From contig NZ_CP015125.1 in the NCBI RefSeq assembly GCF_001653755.1, positions 370,001 to 434,000 of the forward strand: a stretch of 64,000 nucleotides of DNA, written 5' to 3'. Below are positions 16,350-24,573 of the stretch, piece by piece (position 1 is the first letter of the stretch; each line of letters opens with the position of its first letter). The stretch comes from Dokdonia donghaensis DSW-1. Its GTDB lineage: Bacteria > Bacteroidota > Bacteroidia > Flavobacteriales > Flavobacteriaceae. The notes under the pieces were generated by a model. That model made no database searches and was not told the origin of the DNA. It saw only the letters and a program-made list of their open reading frames with translations. A program made the translations under genes and the position numbers.

Positions 16350-19300
16350 ATGTACCTCATTTTTGACACCGAAACTACAGGACTTCCAAAAAACTGGAAC
16401 GCTCCTATTACAGACTCAGACAACTGGCCACGCTGTATACAGATAGCCTGGCAGCTGCACGATGAGATGGGACAAGTCATAGAGCACCAAGATTATCTAG
16501 TAAAGCCAGATGGTTTTGACATTCCCTATGATGCAGAGCGTATACACGGGATATCAACAGCGCTGGCAGAAAAAGATGGAGTAGCACTCTCAGAGGTTCT
16601 TGAGAAGTTTAATATCGCACTATCTCAAGCAAAATATGTGGTGGGTCAAAACGTAGGTTTTGATACAAATATTATGGGCGCCGAGTTTCACAGACTCAAC
16701 ATTGGTAACGACCTGCAAGAGCTACCCGTACTAGATACGTGTACAGAAAAAACAGCAACACTTTGCCAGTTACCAGGAGGGCGAGGTGGAAAATTTAAAC
16801 TACCTACACTTACAGAATTACACAAACATCTTTTTGGTGAGGGTTTTGGAGAAGCCCACAATGCTACGGCAGATGTTGAGGCGACTACGCGTTGCTTTTT
16901 AGAACTTATACGCCAGCGTGTTTATACAAAAGAGGAGCTAGATGTACAGCCAGACTATTTTGACAGGTTCTCTCAAGCAAACCCGCAGCCTATTGAGTTT
17001 ATAGGGCTCAAGCACATCAATCTCAAAAAAGCCTCTGAGCAAATTGCAAAAAAACTAGCTGCGCAAAATGAAGCCCCAGAAATATCACAAACAGAACTAG
17101 AAGATAATGCGGCCAAGCTCTCTGAGGTTAAGTTTGCCCATCTACATAACCACTCACAGTTTTCTATACTGCAGTCTACCGCTAGCGTACAAGATATTGT
17201 AAAGGCTGCTGCGGCTCAAAAAATGCCTGCAGTCGCTATGACAGATATGGGTAATATGATGGGGGCTTTTCACTTTACAAAAGCGGTAAAGTCACATAAC
17301 GCAGGCGTAAAAAAAGCAAATGCCGCAGCCGTAGAGGCGGGAGAAGAACCAGAAGGAGTACCTCTTAAAGCCATTATAGGTTGTGAGTTTAACGTATGTG
17401 TAGACCACAAAAACAAAAGCCAGAAGGACAATGGGTACCAAATAGTAATCCTTGCCAAAAATAAAAATGGATATCAAAACCTCTGTAAAATGGCGTCTAT
17501 TGCCTACACAGATGGTTTTTATTATGTACCTCGTATAGATCGTAATGTGATAATGCAATATCGCGATGATCTTATTGTACTCACAGGTAACCTATATGGA
17601 GAGGTGCCTAGCAAAATACTTAACGTAGGCGAAAAACAAGCCGAGGAAGCGCTCGTTTGGTGGAAAGAACAGTTTGGTGATGATCTTTATGTTGAGTTAA
17701 TGCGTCACGGGCAAGAAGATGAGGATAGGGTGATGCCTGTTCTTATTGCGCTTTCGCGAAAGCATAATATTAAAACCGTCGCATCAAATAACACGTTTTA
17801 CATCGATAAATCTGATGCAGATGCGCACGATGTATTGCTTTGTGTAAAAGATGGAGAAAAAGTGGCAACGCCAAAGGGACGTGGTCGTGGCTATCGTTAT
17901 GGCCTTCCTAATGATGAGTACTACTTTAAAAGTGGAGAGGAAATGAAAACCCTCTTTGCAGATGTGCCAGAAGCTATTTTAAATGTACAAGAGGTTGTTG
18001 ATAAAATCGAACCTTATGAACTAGCGAGAGACGTACTGCTTCCAGCTTTTGACATACCTCAAGAATTTGTATCTCCAGAAGATGCAATAGATGGTGGAAA
18101 ACGTGGTGAAAATGCTTTTTTAAGACATCTGGTTTATGAAGGTGCAAAAAAACGCTATGGCGAAGAACTCTCAGAAGAAGTTACAGAACGTTTAGATTTT
18201 GAGCTTGACGTTATAGAAAAAACAGGATACCCGGGTTACTTCTTGATTGTAGAAGATTTTATACGCGAGGCTCGTAATATGGATGTATCTGTAGGACCTG
18301 GTCGTGGATCTGCCGCGGGATCTGTTGCAGCATACTGTTTATGGATTACAAACATAGACCCAATGAAGTATGACCTACTTTTTGAGCGTTTCTTAAATCC
18401 GGATCGTGTGAGTATGCCCGATATTGATATTGATTTTGATGATGAAGGTCGCGGGCGTGTAATGCAATATGTAATAGATAAGTATGGTGCAAATCAAGTT
18501 GCACAAATTATTACATACGGTACAATGGCTGCAAAGTCTTCTATACGTGATACCTCTAGAGCACTAGATCTATCACTAGGAGATGCAGATCGTATTGCAA
18601 AGCTTATACCTACTATGAGTAAGCTGCGAAAGATATTTGGAAAAACAGATGCAGAGCTACGTAGCGCGTTTAGATCTGATGATCTTCCAAAAGTGCAGGA
18701 GCTTATTAATATAGAAACACAAGACAATCTGGAAGGCCAAATGCTAAGGCAAGCACGCCAACTAGAGGGATCTGTACGTAACACGGGGATACACGCCTGT
18801 GGAGTGATTATTACACCAGATGATATTACAAATTTTGTACCTGTTGCACTAGCAAAAGACTCAGATCTCTATGTAACACAGTTTGACAACTCTGTAGTAG
18901 AAGAGGCTGGATTGCTTAAAATGGACTTCTTGGGTCTGAAGACCCTTACACTTATAAAGGACACTGTTAAGCTTGTAAAGTATCGCCACAATGTAGATCT
19001 GGATCCTGAGAATTTCCCTCTGGATGATGAAAAAACATACGAACTCTTCCAGCGTGGAGATACCGTAGGGATTTTTCAATATGAATCACCTGGTATGCAA
19101 AAGCATATGCAATCTCTTAAACCTACCGTTTTTGAAGATCTTATTGCGATGAATGCCCTTTATCGTCCAGGTCCTATGGAATACATTCCCTCCTTTGTAA
19201 GAAGGAAGCACGGAGAAGAAGAAATTGAGTATGATCTCCCAGCGATGGAAGAGTACTTAAAAGAGACTTATGGTATTACTGTATATCAAGAGCAAGTGAT

Positions 19301-20741
19301 GCTTCTATCTCAAAAACTTGCCGACTTTACAAAGGGTGAGGCAGATGTACTGCGTAAGGCAATGGGTAAAAAGCAAATTGCAGTTCTTGATAAAATGAAG
19401 CCTAAGTTTATAGAACAGGCATCTGCAAAAGGACACGATCCAGAAAAGCTGGAAAAAATATGGAAAGACTGGGAGGCTTTTGCCGCGTATGCCTTTAACA
19501 AGTCTCACTCTACCTGTTATGCTTGGATTGCTTATCAAACAGCATATCTAAAAGCACACTACCCAGCAGAGTATCTTGCCGCTGTACTTTCTAATAATAT
19601 GAATGATATAAAGCAAGTAACATTCTTTATGGAAGAGGCAAAACGTATGGGACTAGAAGTACTAGGCCCAGATGTAAATGAATCTTTTAGAAAATTTACT
19701 GTAAATGATAATGGCGCTGTGCGTTTTGGTATGGGTGCGGTAAAAGGCGTAGGTACAGGAGCGGTTGCCACTATTGTAGAAAATAGAAAAGATGGTAAGT
19801 ACAAATCTGTTTTTGACTTTGCACGTCGCGTAGATTTACGTGCAGCAAATAAGAAAGCCTTTGAAAGCCTTGCCCTTGCTGGTGGTTTTGACGAACTAGA
19901 CGGCGACACCCACCGAGCGCAGTTCTTTAATGATAATGGTGATGGGATTACCTTTTTAGAAAAAGCTGTAAAGTACGGTGCTCGCTATCAAGAGAATGAA
20001 AATAGCTCGCAGGTAAGCCTTTTTGGCGAGTCAAGTGAGGTGCAAATTCCAGAACCAGAAGTTCCGCCGTGTGAAGAATGGGGCACAATGGAGAAGCTCA
20101 AACGTGAGAAAGAAGTGGTAGGTGTATATATATCTGGTCACCCACTAGATGATTTTAAAACCGAGATGGAAACCTTTTGTAACGCAACAGTTAGCCACTT
20201 TAACCAGATGGAAGCTTTTGTAAATAGGGAGCTCACCTTTGGCGGGGTGATTACAGATGTACAACATCGCGTATCAAAAAATGGTAAAGGCTGGGCTGCC
20301 TTTACAGTAGAGGATTTTACAGATAGTTTTGAGTTTAGAATGTTTGGAGAAGAGTACCTCAAGATGAGGCACTTCTTAATACCTAATAGTTTTATACACG
20401 CAAAGGTCTTTATAAAAGACGGCTTTACTAATAGGGAAACTGGACGAAAAGGAGATCCTCGCACACAGTTTAACAGTATACAGCAACTTCAAGATGTTAT
20501 GGAGAATAATGCAAAAAAGCTCACCATAAACATTGATATTAATGAAGTAGCTGAAGCTCGTGTAGCCGAAATTAAAGAAATATTAGACCAACATATGGGT
20601 AGTGCAAAACTGCACTTTCAAGTCTTTGAACCTAAGGAAAAAATCTACGTAAAAATGCCTAGCAAAAAGATCAAGGTCAAAATTTGCCAAGAACTACTAG
20701 ATTCTCTAGATCACAATAAAATACACTATAAGTTAAACTAA
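16350..20741 (+). CDS. dnaE: DNA polymerase III alpha subunit with N-terminal 3'-5' exonuclease domain
   Basis: At 1463 residues it is about 300 longer than E. coli DnaE because a DnaQ-like proofreading exonuclease is fused at the N-terminus (about 1-185): Exo I D6-T-E8, Exo II NVGFD and Exo III HNATADVEAT. Then come the PHP domain (HLHNH near 265-269), the polymerase core with GPGRGSAAGS (about 650) and catalytic PDIDIDFDD (about 690), helix-hairpin-helix and OB-fold regions. A palindrome in frame encodes A467-L-S-R-K471. The gene is followed by a convergent gene whose stop codon overlaps its own. TACATTTC at 16321-16328 is a one-mismatch -7 candidate. Confidence 0.97.
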   Translation: MYLIFDTETTGLPKNWNAPITDSDNWPRCIQIAWQLHDEMGQVIEHQDYLVKPDGFDIPYDAERIHGISTALAEKDGVALSEVLEKFNIALSQAKYVVGQNVGFDTNIMGAEFHRLNIGNDLQELPVLDTCTEKTATLCQLPGGRGGKFKLPTLTELHKHLFGEGFGEAHNATADVEATTRCFLELIRQRVYTKEELDVQPDYFDRFSQANPQPIEFIGLKHINLKKASEQIAKKLAAQNEAPEISQTELEDNAAKLSEVKFAHLHNHSQFSILQSTASVQDIVKAAAAQKMPAVAMTDMGNMMGAFHFTKAVKSHNAGVKKANAAAVEAGEEPEGVPLKAIIGCEFNVCVDHKNKSQKDNGYQIVILAKNKNGYQNLCKMASIAYTDGFYYVPRIDRNVIMQYRDDLIVLTGNLYGEVPSKILNVGEKQAEEALVWWKEQFGDDLYVELMRHGQEDEDRVMPVLIALSRKHNIKTVASNNTFYIDKSDADAHDVLLCVKDGEKVATPKGRGRGYRYGLPNDEYYFKSGEEMKTLFADVPEAILNVQEVVDKIEPYELARDVLLPAFDIPQEFVSPEDAIDGGKRGENAFLRHLVYEGAKKRYGEELSEEVTERLDFELDVIEKTGYPGYFLIVEDFIREARNMDVSVGPGRGSAAGSVAAYCLWITNIDPMKYDLLFERFLNPDRVSMPDIDIDFDDEGRGRVMQYVIDKYGANQVAQIITYGTMAAKSSIRDTSRALDLSLGDADRIAKLIPTMSKLRKIFGKTDAELRSAFRSDDLPKVQELINIETQDNLEGQMLRQARQLEGSVRNTGIHACGVIITPDDITNFVPVALAKDSDLYVTQFDNSVVEEAGLLKMDFLGLKTLTLIKDTVKLVKYRHNVDLDPENFPLDDEKTYELFQRGDTVGIFQYESPGMQKHMQSLKPTVFEDLIAMNALYRPGPMEYIPSFVRRKHGEEEIEYDLPAMEEYLKETYGITVYQEQVMLLSQKLADFTKGEADVLRKAMGKKQIAVLDKMKPKFIEQASAKGHDPEKLEKIWKDWEAFAAYAFNKSHSTCYAWIAYQTAYLKAHYPAEYLAAVLSNNMNDIKQVTFFMEEAKRMGLEVLGPDVNESFRKFTVNDNGAVRFGMGAVKGVGTGAVATIVENRKDGKYKSVFDFARRVDLRAANKKAFESLALAGGFDELDGDTHRAQFFNDNGDGITFLEKAVKYGARYQENENSSQVSLFGESSEVQIPEPEVPPCEEWGTMEKLKREKEVVGVYISGHPLDDFKTEMETFCNATVSHFNQMEAFVNRELTFGGVITDVQHRVSKNGKGWAAFTVEDFTDSFEFRMFGEEYLKMRHFLIPNSFIHAKVFIKDGFTNRETGRKGDPRTQFNSIQQLQDVMENNAKKLTINIDINEVAEARVAEIKEILDQHMGSAKLHFQVFEPKEKIYVKMPSKKIKVKICQELLDSLDHNKIHYKLN
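17750..17763. repeat. Genome palindrome, copy 6 (in dnaE)
   Basis: 14-bp core GCTTTCGCGAAAGC; encodes ALSRK, the only copy in this frame. Confidence 0.95.
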
Positions 20742-21136
20742 GCAACATTACGAGAAGGCACTAGCTCTCTACGTACAAGTATTGTAACTTCTTCTTTATA
20801 ATTCTCCGTCTGTAGCGTATAAGTAAATGCCTGCGGATTTTTGCTACTCTTAACACCCTGCATACTAGCTTGATGTAAAAGATAAGTGGCATAATTAGGA
20901 TACCCTAGATACTTACAAAGCATCTCTATCATCTTTGCGTTAGGGCATAGCTCATCTTCATCAACCCCATCTACATAACTATTGTAATAATTGAGAAGCG
21001 TTCTTCTTGAAATTTGATACTTACACTCGCACCATAAACTATTTGCTAGGTGATCTGCCCATTGTGTTTTCGTGTTTCCGGGGGTTTCTGTTTCCGCTTT
21101 CGCGAAAGCGGACAAAACAATTTTTCTAAACATCAT
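20738..21136 (-). CDS. Unknown small protein with HTH-like helical region
   Basis: 132 residues, no recognised family. The first nine residues are followed by an in-frame palindrome encoding A10-F-A-K-A14; whether the two Met codons at the start or a later codon begin the protein is not certain. Residues 25-95 are helical and Cys/Tyr/Leu-rich (WADHLANSLWCECKYQISRRTLLNYYNSYV, then ICKYLGYPNYATYLLHQ-like text); the ISRRTLLNYYNSYV part looks like a DNA-recognition helix. The last 40 residues are beta-like and basic. Its stop codon (TAG on the minus strand) overlaps the dnaE stop by three bases. No -7 consensus is seen upstream. Confidence 0.6.
   Translation of the reverse strand: MMFRKIVLSAFAKAETETPGNTKTQWADHLANSLWCECKYQISRRTLLNYYNSYVDGVDEDELCPNAKMIEMLCKYLGYPNYATYLLHQASMQGVKSSKNPQAFTYTLQTENYKEEVTILVRRELVPSRNVA
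21095..21110. repeat. Genome palindrome, copy 7 (in the unknown gene beside dnaE)
   Basis: Perfect 16-mer; encodes AFAKA at residues 10-14. Confidence 0.95.
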
Positions 21137-21293
21137 AATGGTATTTTTTTTCTAATTCATTCTTACATACAAGTCTATTAAGAACAGGAAAGGATTTTCC
21201 ATCGGTTTTCCATCTAGCACTCTTGATAAGCTAGATATTTACGTATCTAAAAGATAATCAGTACACAAAGAACGATAATTGGCAATAGGTTTC

Positions 21294-21313
21294 ATAAAGG
21301 AAATCCGTAAAAT
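21294..21313 (+). repeat. 20-bp direct repeat, copy 1 (upstream of the small lipoprotein/kinase operon)
   Basis: ATAAAGGAAATCCGTAAAAT, identical to 24206-24225. It lies 66 bases before the ATG of the small lipoprotein. A TATGTAGG 18 bases downstream stands where the second copy has a perfect -7 box, so the repeat may be an activator site. Nearby, TTTTCCAT occurs twice (21194-21213 region). Confidence 0.8.
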
Positions 21314-21379
21314 GCAGCATATTTTTTCTTTATGTAGGTTTTTTCTTTCAAAAAATTATAACCCTGAAACATTAAAATT

Positions 21380-21538
21380 ATGAAAACCACAATTTACATC
21401 TTAGCATTTTTATTTATGGGAGCAACCTTTACTGCTTGCACTCCAGATACCGTGACCGAAGAAAGTGATCGTATAGAAAGCACCTGGGGAGAGGATGATA
21501 ACAATGGAGAAGAAAAGGAAGATGAAGAGGGTAATTAG
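21380..21538 (+). CDS. Small acidic lipoprotein
   Basis: 52 residues. A lipoprotein signal peptide ends at the lipobox FTAC (Cys20). The mature part of 33 residues is almost entirely acidic and hydrophilic (TPDTVTEESDRIES, then many D/E/N residues), without predicted globular structure. The gene lies 45 bases before the TPR kinase gene and on the same strand, and its upstream region carries the 20-bp repeat. This suggests that it is the first gene of the kinase/regulator operon. A role as an envelope sensor partner or output of that system is inference. No family is recognised. Confidence 0.65.
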   Translation: MKTTIYILAFLFMGATFTACTPDTVTEESDRIESTWGEDDNNGEEKEDEEGN

Positions 21539-21583
21539 ACCTTTTGCATCTTAATATTTTTCACTAATTCGTATATTAGAGGG

Positions 21584-23494
21584 ATGAAAAAGTTTGTTCT
21601 ATCATCCCTTTTTTTACTGTATAGTTTTACGGTTTACAGCACCCTCCCATCTCAGAAATATAAGGCTGAGGATAGTTTACTGTACTACAAAAAGTTAAGC
21701 CGTAAAAAAAAAGAATCTTACAAAGATAGACTGGCAGCAAATGATAAAGCAATTTACTGGTCAAGACAAGTGTCTGACTCTGTATACCTTGAACAACTAA
21801 TCTATAGGTGTGATTTGTATTATTATGATAAGCAATACGATCAAGCAATTGCCCAGACTAAAACAGTATTAGACGAAGCAACTAGACTAAAAAGCAAGCG
21901 ATTTATCGCTCAATCTTATGATAATCAAGGAAATATTTATAAGAAAAAACAGAATACTTCTGAGGCTTTTACAAACTATGTACACGCCATAGAACTCTTT
22001 ACTGAGTTAAAGGATAGTATACAGATTATAAAAATTTCAAAAAAAGCGAGCTACATACAAACCAGTCTTGGCGATATAGATGGAGCAGAATATACTATTG
22101 TAAATGCTCTTGACTATAGTAACACATTAAAGGACCCATCAGAAATCTCTTGGTTCTATGATATTCTGGGTAGGGTTTATAGGGAGCGTGGCTTATGGAA
22201 AGAGGCCATACGGTACCATCGCAAAGCATTACAACTTGCTAACGCTTCAAGTAGTAAAGCCTCACTCATTAATAATTATGCTATCACGCTACTTAAATCT
22301 GGTGACAATAACGGCGCCATACAACAACTAGAGGTAGGTCTTGCCTATAAAGATAGCCTGTCACTTAAAACATTATATAGACTCAAAGATAATTATGGCT
22401 TTGCAAAATCACGTGCTGGACACAAAGACGCGATACCCTTACTAGAAGAAGCTTTAGACTTGAGAAGTGATATAAATGACATACCTGGAGAATATGCGAG
22501 TCATATACACCTTGCAGAGGCTTATATGGCATTAGAAAACACTAAAAAAACTGCATATCACGCACAACAAGCTTATAACATATCTTCTAAAGCTAAGAAT
22601 ACTGAGGCTGTTATAAAAGCGCTCGATTATTTGATCCCAGTAACTAAAGAGTCTAATGTCCTTTTTGAAGAATACACCTCCCTATCAGATTCTCTAACTA
22701 AAGCTCAAAACAAAGCTAAGTTTGACTTTGCAAAGCTGCGCTATGATGTAGAAAAGGCAGAAGAACGAGAAAATATCGCCTTACAAAAAATTACAGCCTC
22801 ACAGCTTCGCGAAGACATAGCAATTAGAAAAAGAAACTGGGCTTTAGCTGGCATAGGAGCTCTTTTAATCATAGGTATTGTTTTTATATTGTACCAGCGT
22901 GAGAAATCAAAAAAACAGCGAATACTAGATCGCTATGAAACAGAAAAACGCCTTGCCAAAAAACTACACGATGAGCTTGCAAACGAGATTTACTTAGTTA
23001 TGAATGAGGTTGAAAATGAAGTACATTCTCCAGCTGTAGCAGATAGACTTGAAGACATTTACAAGTTAAGTAGAGACCTCTCTAGAGAGACAAAACCTAT
23101 ACAAACAGATGAGAACTTCCCGACAGAACTTGCAATGAACTTACAAACCTATACCTCATCAGAACGCAAACTTATATTAAGAGGTCTGGAATCTATAAAC
23201 TGGAGTGTTATTAATCCCGAAGTAAAAATCGAGATTTACAGAGTACTACAAGAGTTAATGACTAATATGAGAAAGCATAGTAAAGCTTCTCTTGTAGCGC
23301 TAGTTTTTAAGAGTGTAGATAAACTTTTAGAAATTAATTACAGTGACAATGGTAAAGGAGTATCGCTATCGAGAGATAATCGCGGGAGCGGTTTGTTAAA
23401 CACGCAAACCCGTCTCAAATCTCTAGGAGGAGAAATAAAATTTGACTCTGCGGTAGATGAAGGTTTTAGAGCAGAATTATCAATCCCTATTTAA
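21584..23494 (+). CDS. TPR-containing sensor histidine kinase
   Basis: 636 residues: signal peptide (about 1-21), tetratricopeptide repeats in the periplasm (about 45-380; for example AQSYDNQGNIYKKKQNTSEAFTNYVHAIELF), a short coiled coil, one transmembrane helix (about 418-438), and a NarL-type kinase module. The phospho-acceptor is H462 in KKLHDELANEIY. The ATPase part has EVLQELMTNMRKHSKAS-like text (seen as RVLQELMTNMRKHSKAS) and the D-N-G-K-G box with RGSGLLNTQTRLKSLGG. It pairs with the response regulator encoded 11 bases downstream. The stimulus is unknown. Confidence 0.9.
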   Translation: MKKFVLSSLFLLYSFTVYSTLPSQKYKAEDSLLYYKKLSRKKKESYKDRLAANDKAIYWSRQVSDSVYLEQLIYRCDLYYYDKQYDQAIAQTKTVLDEATRLKSKRFIAQSYDNQGNIYKKKQNTSEAFTNYVHAIELFTELKDSIQIIKISKKASYIQTSLGDIDGAEYTIVNALDYSNTLKDPSEISWFYDILGRVYRERGLWKEAIRYHRKALQLANASSSKASLINNYAITLLKSGDNNGAIQQLEVGLAYKDSLSLKTLYRLKDNYGFAKSRAGHKDAIPLLEEALDLRSDINDIPGEYASHIHLAEAYMALENTKKTAYHAQQAYNISSKAKNTEAVIKALDYLIPVTKESNVLFEEYTSLSDSLTKAQNKAKFDFAKLRYDVEKAEERENIALQKITASQLREDIAIRKRNWALAGIGALLIIGIVFILYQREKSKKQRILDRYETEKRLAKKLHDELANEIYLVMNEVENEVHSPAVADRLEDIYKLSRDLSRETKPIQTDENFPTELAMNLQTYTSSERKLILRGLESINWSVINPEVKIEIYRVLQELMTNMRKHSKASLVALVFKSVDKLLEINYSDNGKGVSLSRDNRGSGLLNTQTRLKSLGGEIKFDSAVDEGFRAELSIPI

Positions 23495-23505
23495 TTTACA
23501 GTACA

Positions 23506-24171
23506 ATGTTTAAAAAAATTCTAGCGGCCGAGGATATAGACAACATAAAACTAGGTGTCTCTTCTATTCTTAAACAGCTCAAAATACCAGAAGTCGTACA
23601 CGTGGAGTACTGTGATGAAGCTTTTTTAGAGTTTAAAATGGCCATACAAGACAACGCTCCCTTTGACCTTTTAATTACAGACCTCTCCTTTAAAGAATCT
23701 CATCGCAAAGAACGCCTTACCTCTGGAGAACACCTTTTTAAAGCATTAAAAGAGGTAGACCCGTCCATTAAGGTAATCGTCTACTCTATGGAGGATCACC
23801 CACAACGTTTTGACAGCCTTTGGAAATCTGGCTTGCTAGATGGTTATGTTTGTAAAGATAGACGAGGACTAGAAAATCTTAAGGAAGCCATAGAGCAGGT
23901 CGCAAAAGGTGAAAAATACATCTCTCAACACCTTGCAGATAATGTAAAACAAAAAAATCTGGTAGAACTCAATAACTACGACATCGAGCTATTAAGTCTT
24001 CTCGCAGATGGGGCTACACAAGATGAAATACAGCATTATTTTAAATCCAAAAATATGAAACCTTACAGCCGCAGTAGTATTGAGAAGCGACTGCGTGAGT
24101 TGCGCACTGAGTTTGGTGCAAAAACTACCATACACCTCATACGCTTACTAGCCGACTTGCGCCTGATTTAA
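23506..24171 (+). CDS. Response regulator with C-terminal HTH domain
   Basis: 221 residues. The receiver domain (about 1-130) has acidic pocket E9/D10 and phospho-acceptor D59 in LLITDLSF; the segment VIVYSMEDHP is the T/S switch region. The C-terminal domain (about 150-221) has LLADGATQDEIQHYF and SSIEKRLRELRTEFGAKTTIHLIRLL, a LuxR/NarL-like helix-turn-helix with an unusual insertion in the recognition region. It is the partner of the preceding kinase. The 20-bp repeat copies before the operon and just after this gene are candidate binding sites (inference). Confidence 0.88.
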   Translation: MFKKILAAEDIDNIKLGVSSILKQLKIPEVVHVEYCDEAFLEFKMAIQDNAPFDLLITDLSFKESHRKERLTSGEHLFKALKEVDPSIKVIVYSMEDHPQRFDSLWKSGLLDGYVCKDRRGLENLKEAIEQVAKGEKYISQHLADNVKQKNLVELNNYDIELLSLLADGATQDEIQHYFKSKNMKPYSRSSIEKRLRELRTEFGAKTTIHLIRLLADLRLI

Positions 24172-24205
24172 AAAAAGTCAAAAAAAATTAAAAAAAAACG
24201 CCCAA

Positions 24206-24225
24206 ATAAAGGAAATCCGTAAAAT
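24206..24225 (+). repeat. 20-bp direct repeat, copy 2 (downstream of the regulator gene)
   Basis: Identical to 21294-21313. It ends 18 bases before TATCTTTG, a perfect -7 element, and therefore occupies the -33 to -50 region of a putative promoter. Confidence 0.8.
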
Positions 24226-24243
24226 TTTACCTCCATACCATCA

Positions 24244-24251
24244 TATCTTTG
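24244..24251 (+). promoter_or_regulatory. -7 promoter element for a candidate small RNA
   Basis: TATCTTTG, perfect TAnnTTTG, 18 bases after the 20-bp repeat and directed towards a hairpin terminator about 75 bases further. Confidence 0.45.
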
Positions 24252-24257
24252 TGACTC

Positions 24258-24360
24258 CCCCCGTAGCTTTTTTCGAAAGAGGGTTATTATTCAAGATTTT
24301 GATGATATTTGAAAAAAAGCTATTATAAAACTCTCATTTCTTATAATGGGAGTTTTTATT
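24258..24360 (+). ncRNA. Candidate small RNA of about 100 nt
   Basis: The predicted transcript starts about six bases after the -7 element and ends at an 11-bp hairpin, AAAACTCTCAT (24327-24337) / ATGGGAGTTTT (24346-24356), with one G-U pair and a trailing T tract. The interior has no coding frame of note and a C/G-rich 5' part (CTCCCCCCG). A promoter-terminator pair around noncoding sequence is the only evidence. An untranslated tail of the regulator mRNA is the alternative. Confidence 0.3.
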
Positions 24361-24396
24361 TTTATGATTACGCAAACCTAAGCTTTCCCCCAACTG

Positions 24397-24436
24397 AAAA
24401 GCACTCATTGAATTTTTTTAATGAGTGTTTTTTTTT
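24397..24436 (+). terminator. Second terminator hairpin downstream of the regulator gene
   Basis: A stem GCACTCATT (24401-24409) / AATGAGTGT (24420-24428) extended by A-T pairs and one G-U pair, loop of ten bases, then a run of T residues. Confidence 0.75.
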
Positions 24437-24497
24437 GCACAACTATGAAACGCATCTAACAGGACTTACATACTTTGATTATTAATACTATGGAGAC

Positions 24498-24513
24498 CGC
24501 TTTCGCGAAAGCG
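24498..24513. repeat. Genome palindrome, copy 8 (intergenic)
   Basis: Perfect 16-mer, ten bases from the odhB terminator. Confidence 0.95.
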
Positions 24514-24522
24514 TAAAAAAGA

Positions 24523-24551
24523 AAAGCCAACTTATTACAAGTTGGCTTTCA
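24523..24551 (-). terminator. Terminator after odhAB
   Basis: An 11-bp stem AAAGCCAACTT / AAGTTGGCTTT around ATTAC (24533-24549 region). On the minus strand it runs into a T-rich stretch and lies 23 bases after the odhB stop. Confidence 0.8.
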
Positions 24552-24573
24552 TATATTATTATATCCTAATTAT

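Larger units (their letters stand above)
24172..24573. other. 402-base intergenic region rich in signals
   Basis: It contains repeat copy 2 (24206-24225), a perfect -7 element (24244-24251), two plus-strand terminator hairpins (24327-24360 and 24397-24436), a palindrome (24498-24513) and the odhB terminator (24523-24551). No credible coding frame exists; the only ATG-started frame near the first hairpin has eight codons. Confidence 0.75.

Noticed and set aside
24300..24330. A short ATG frame before the hairpin at 24327
   Set aside because: Only eight codons, without support.
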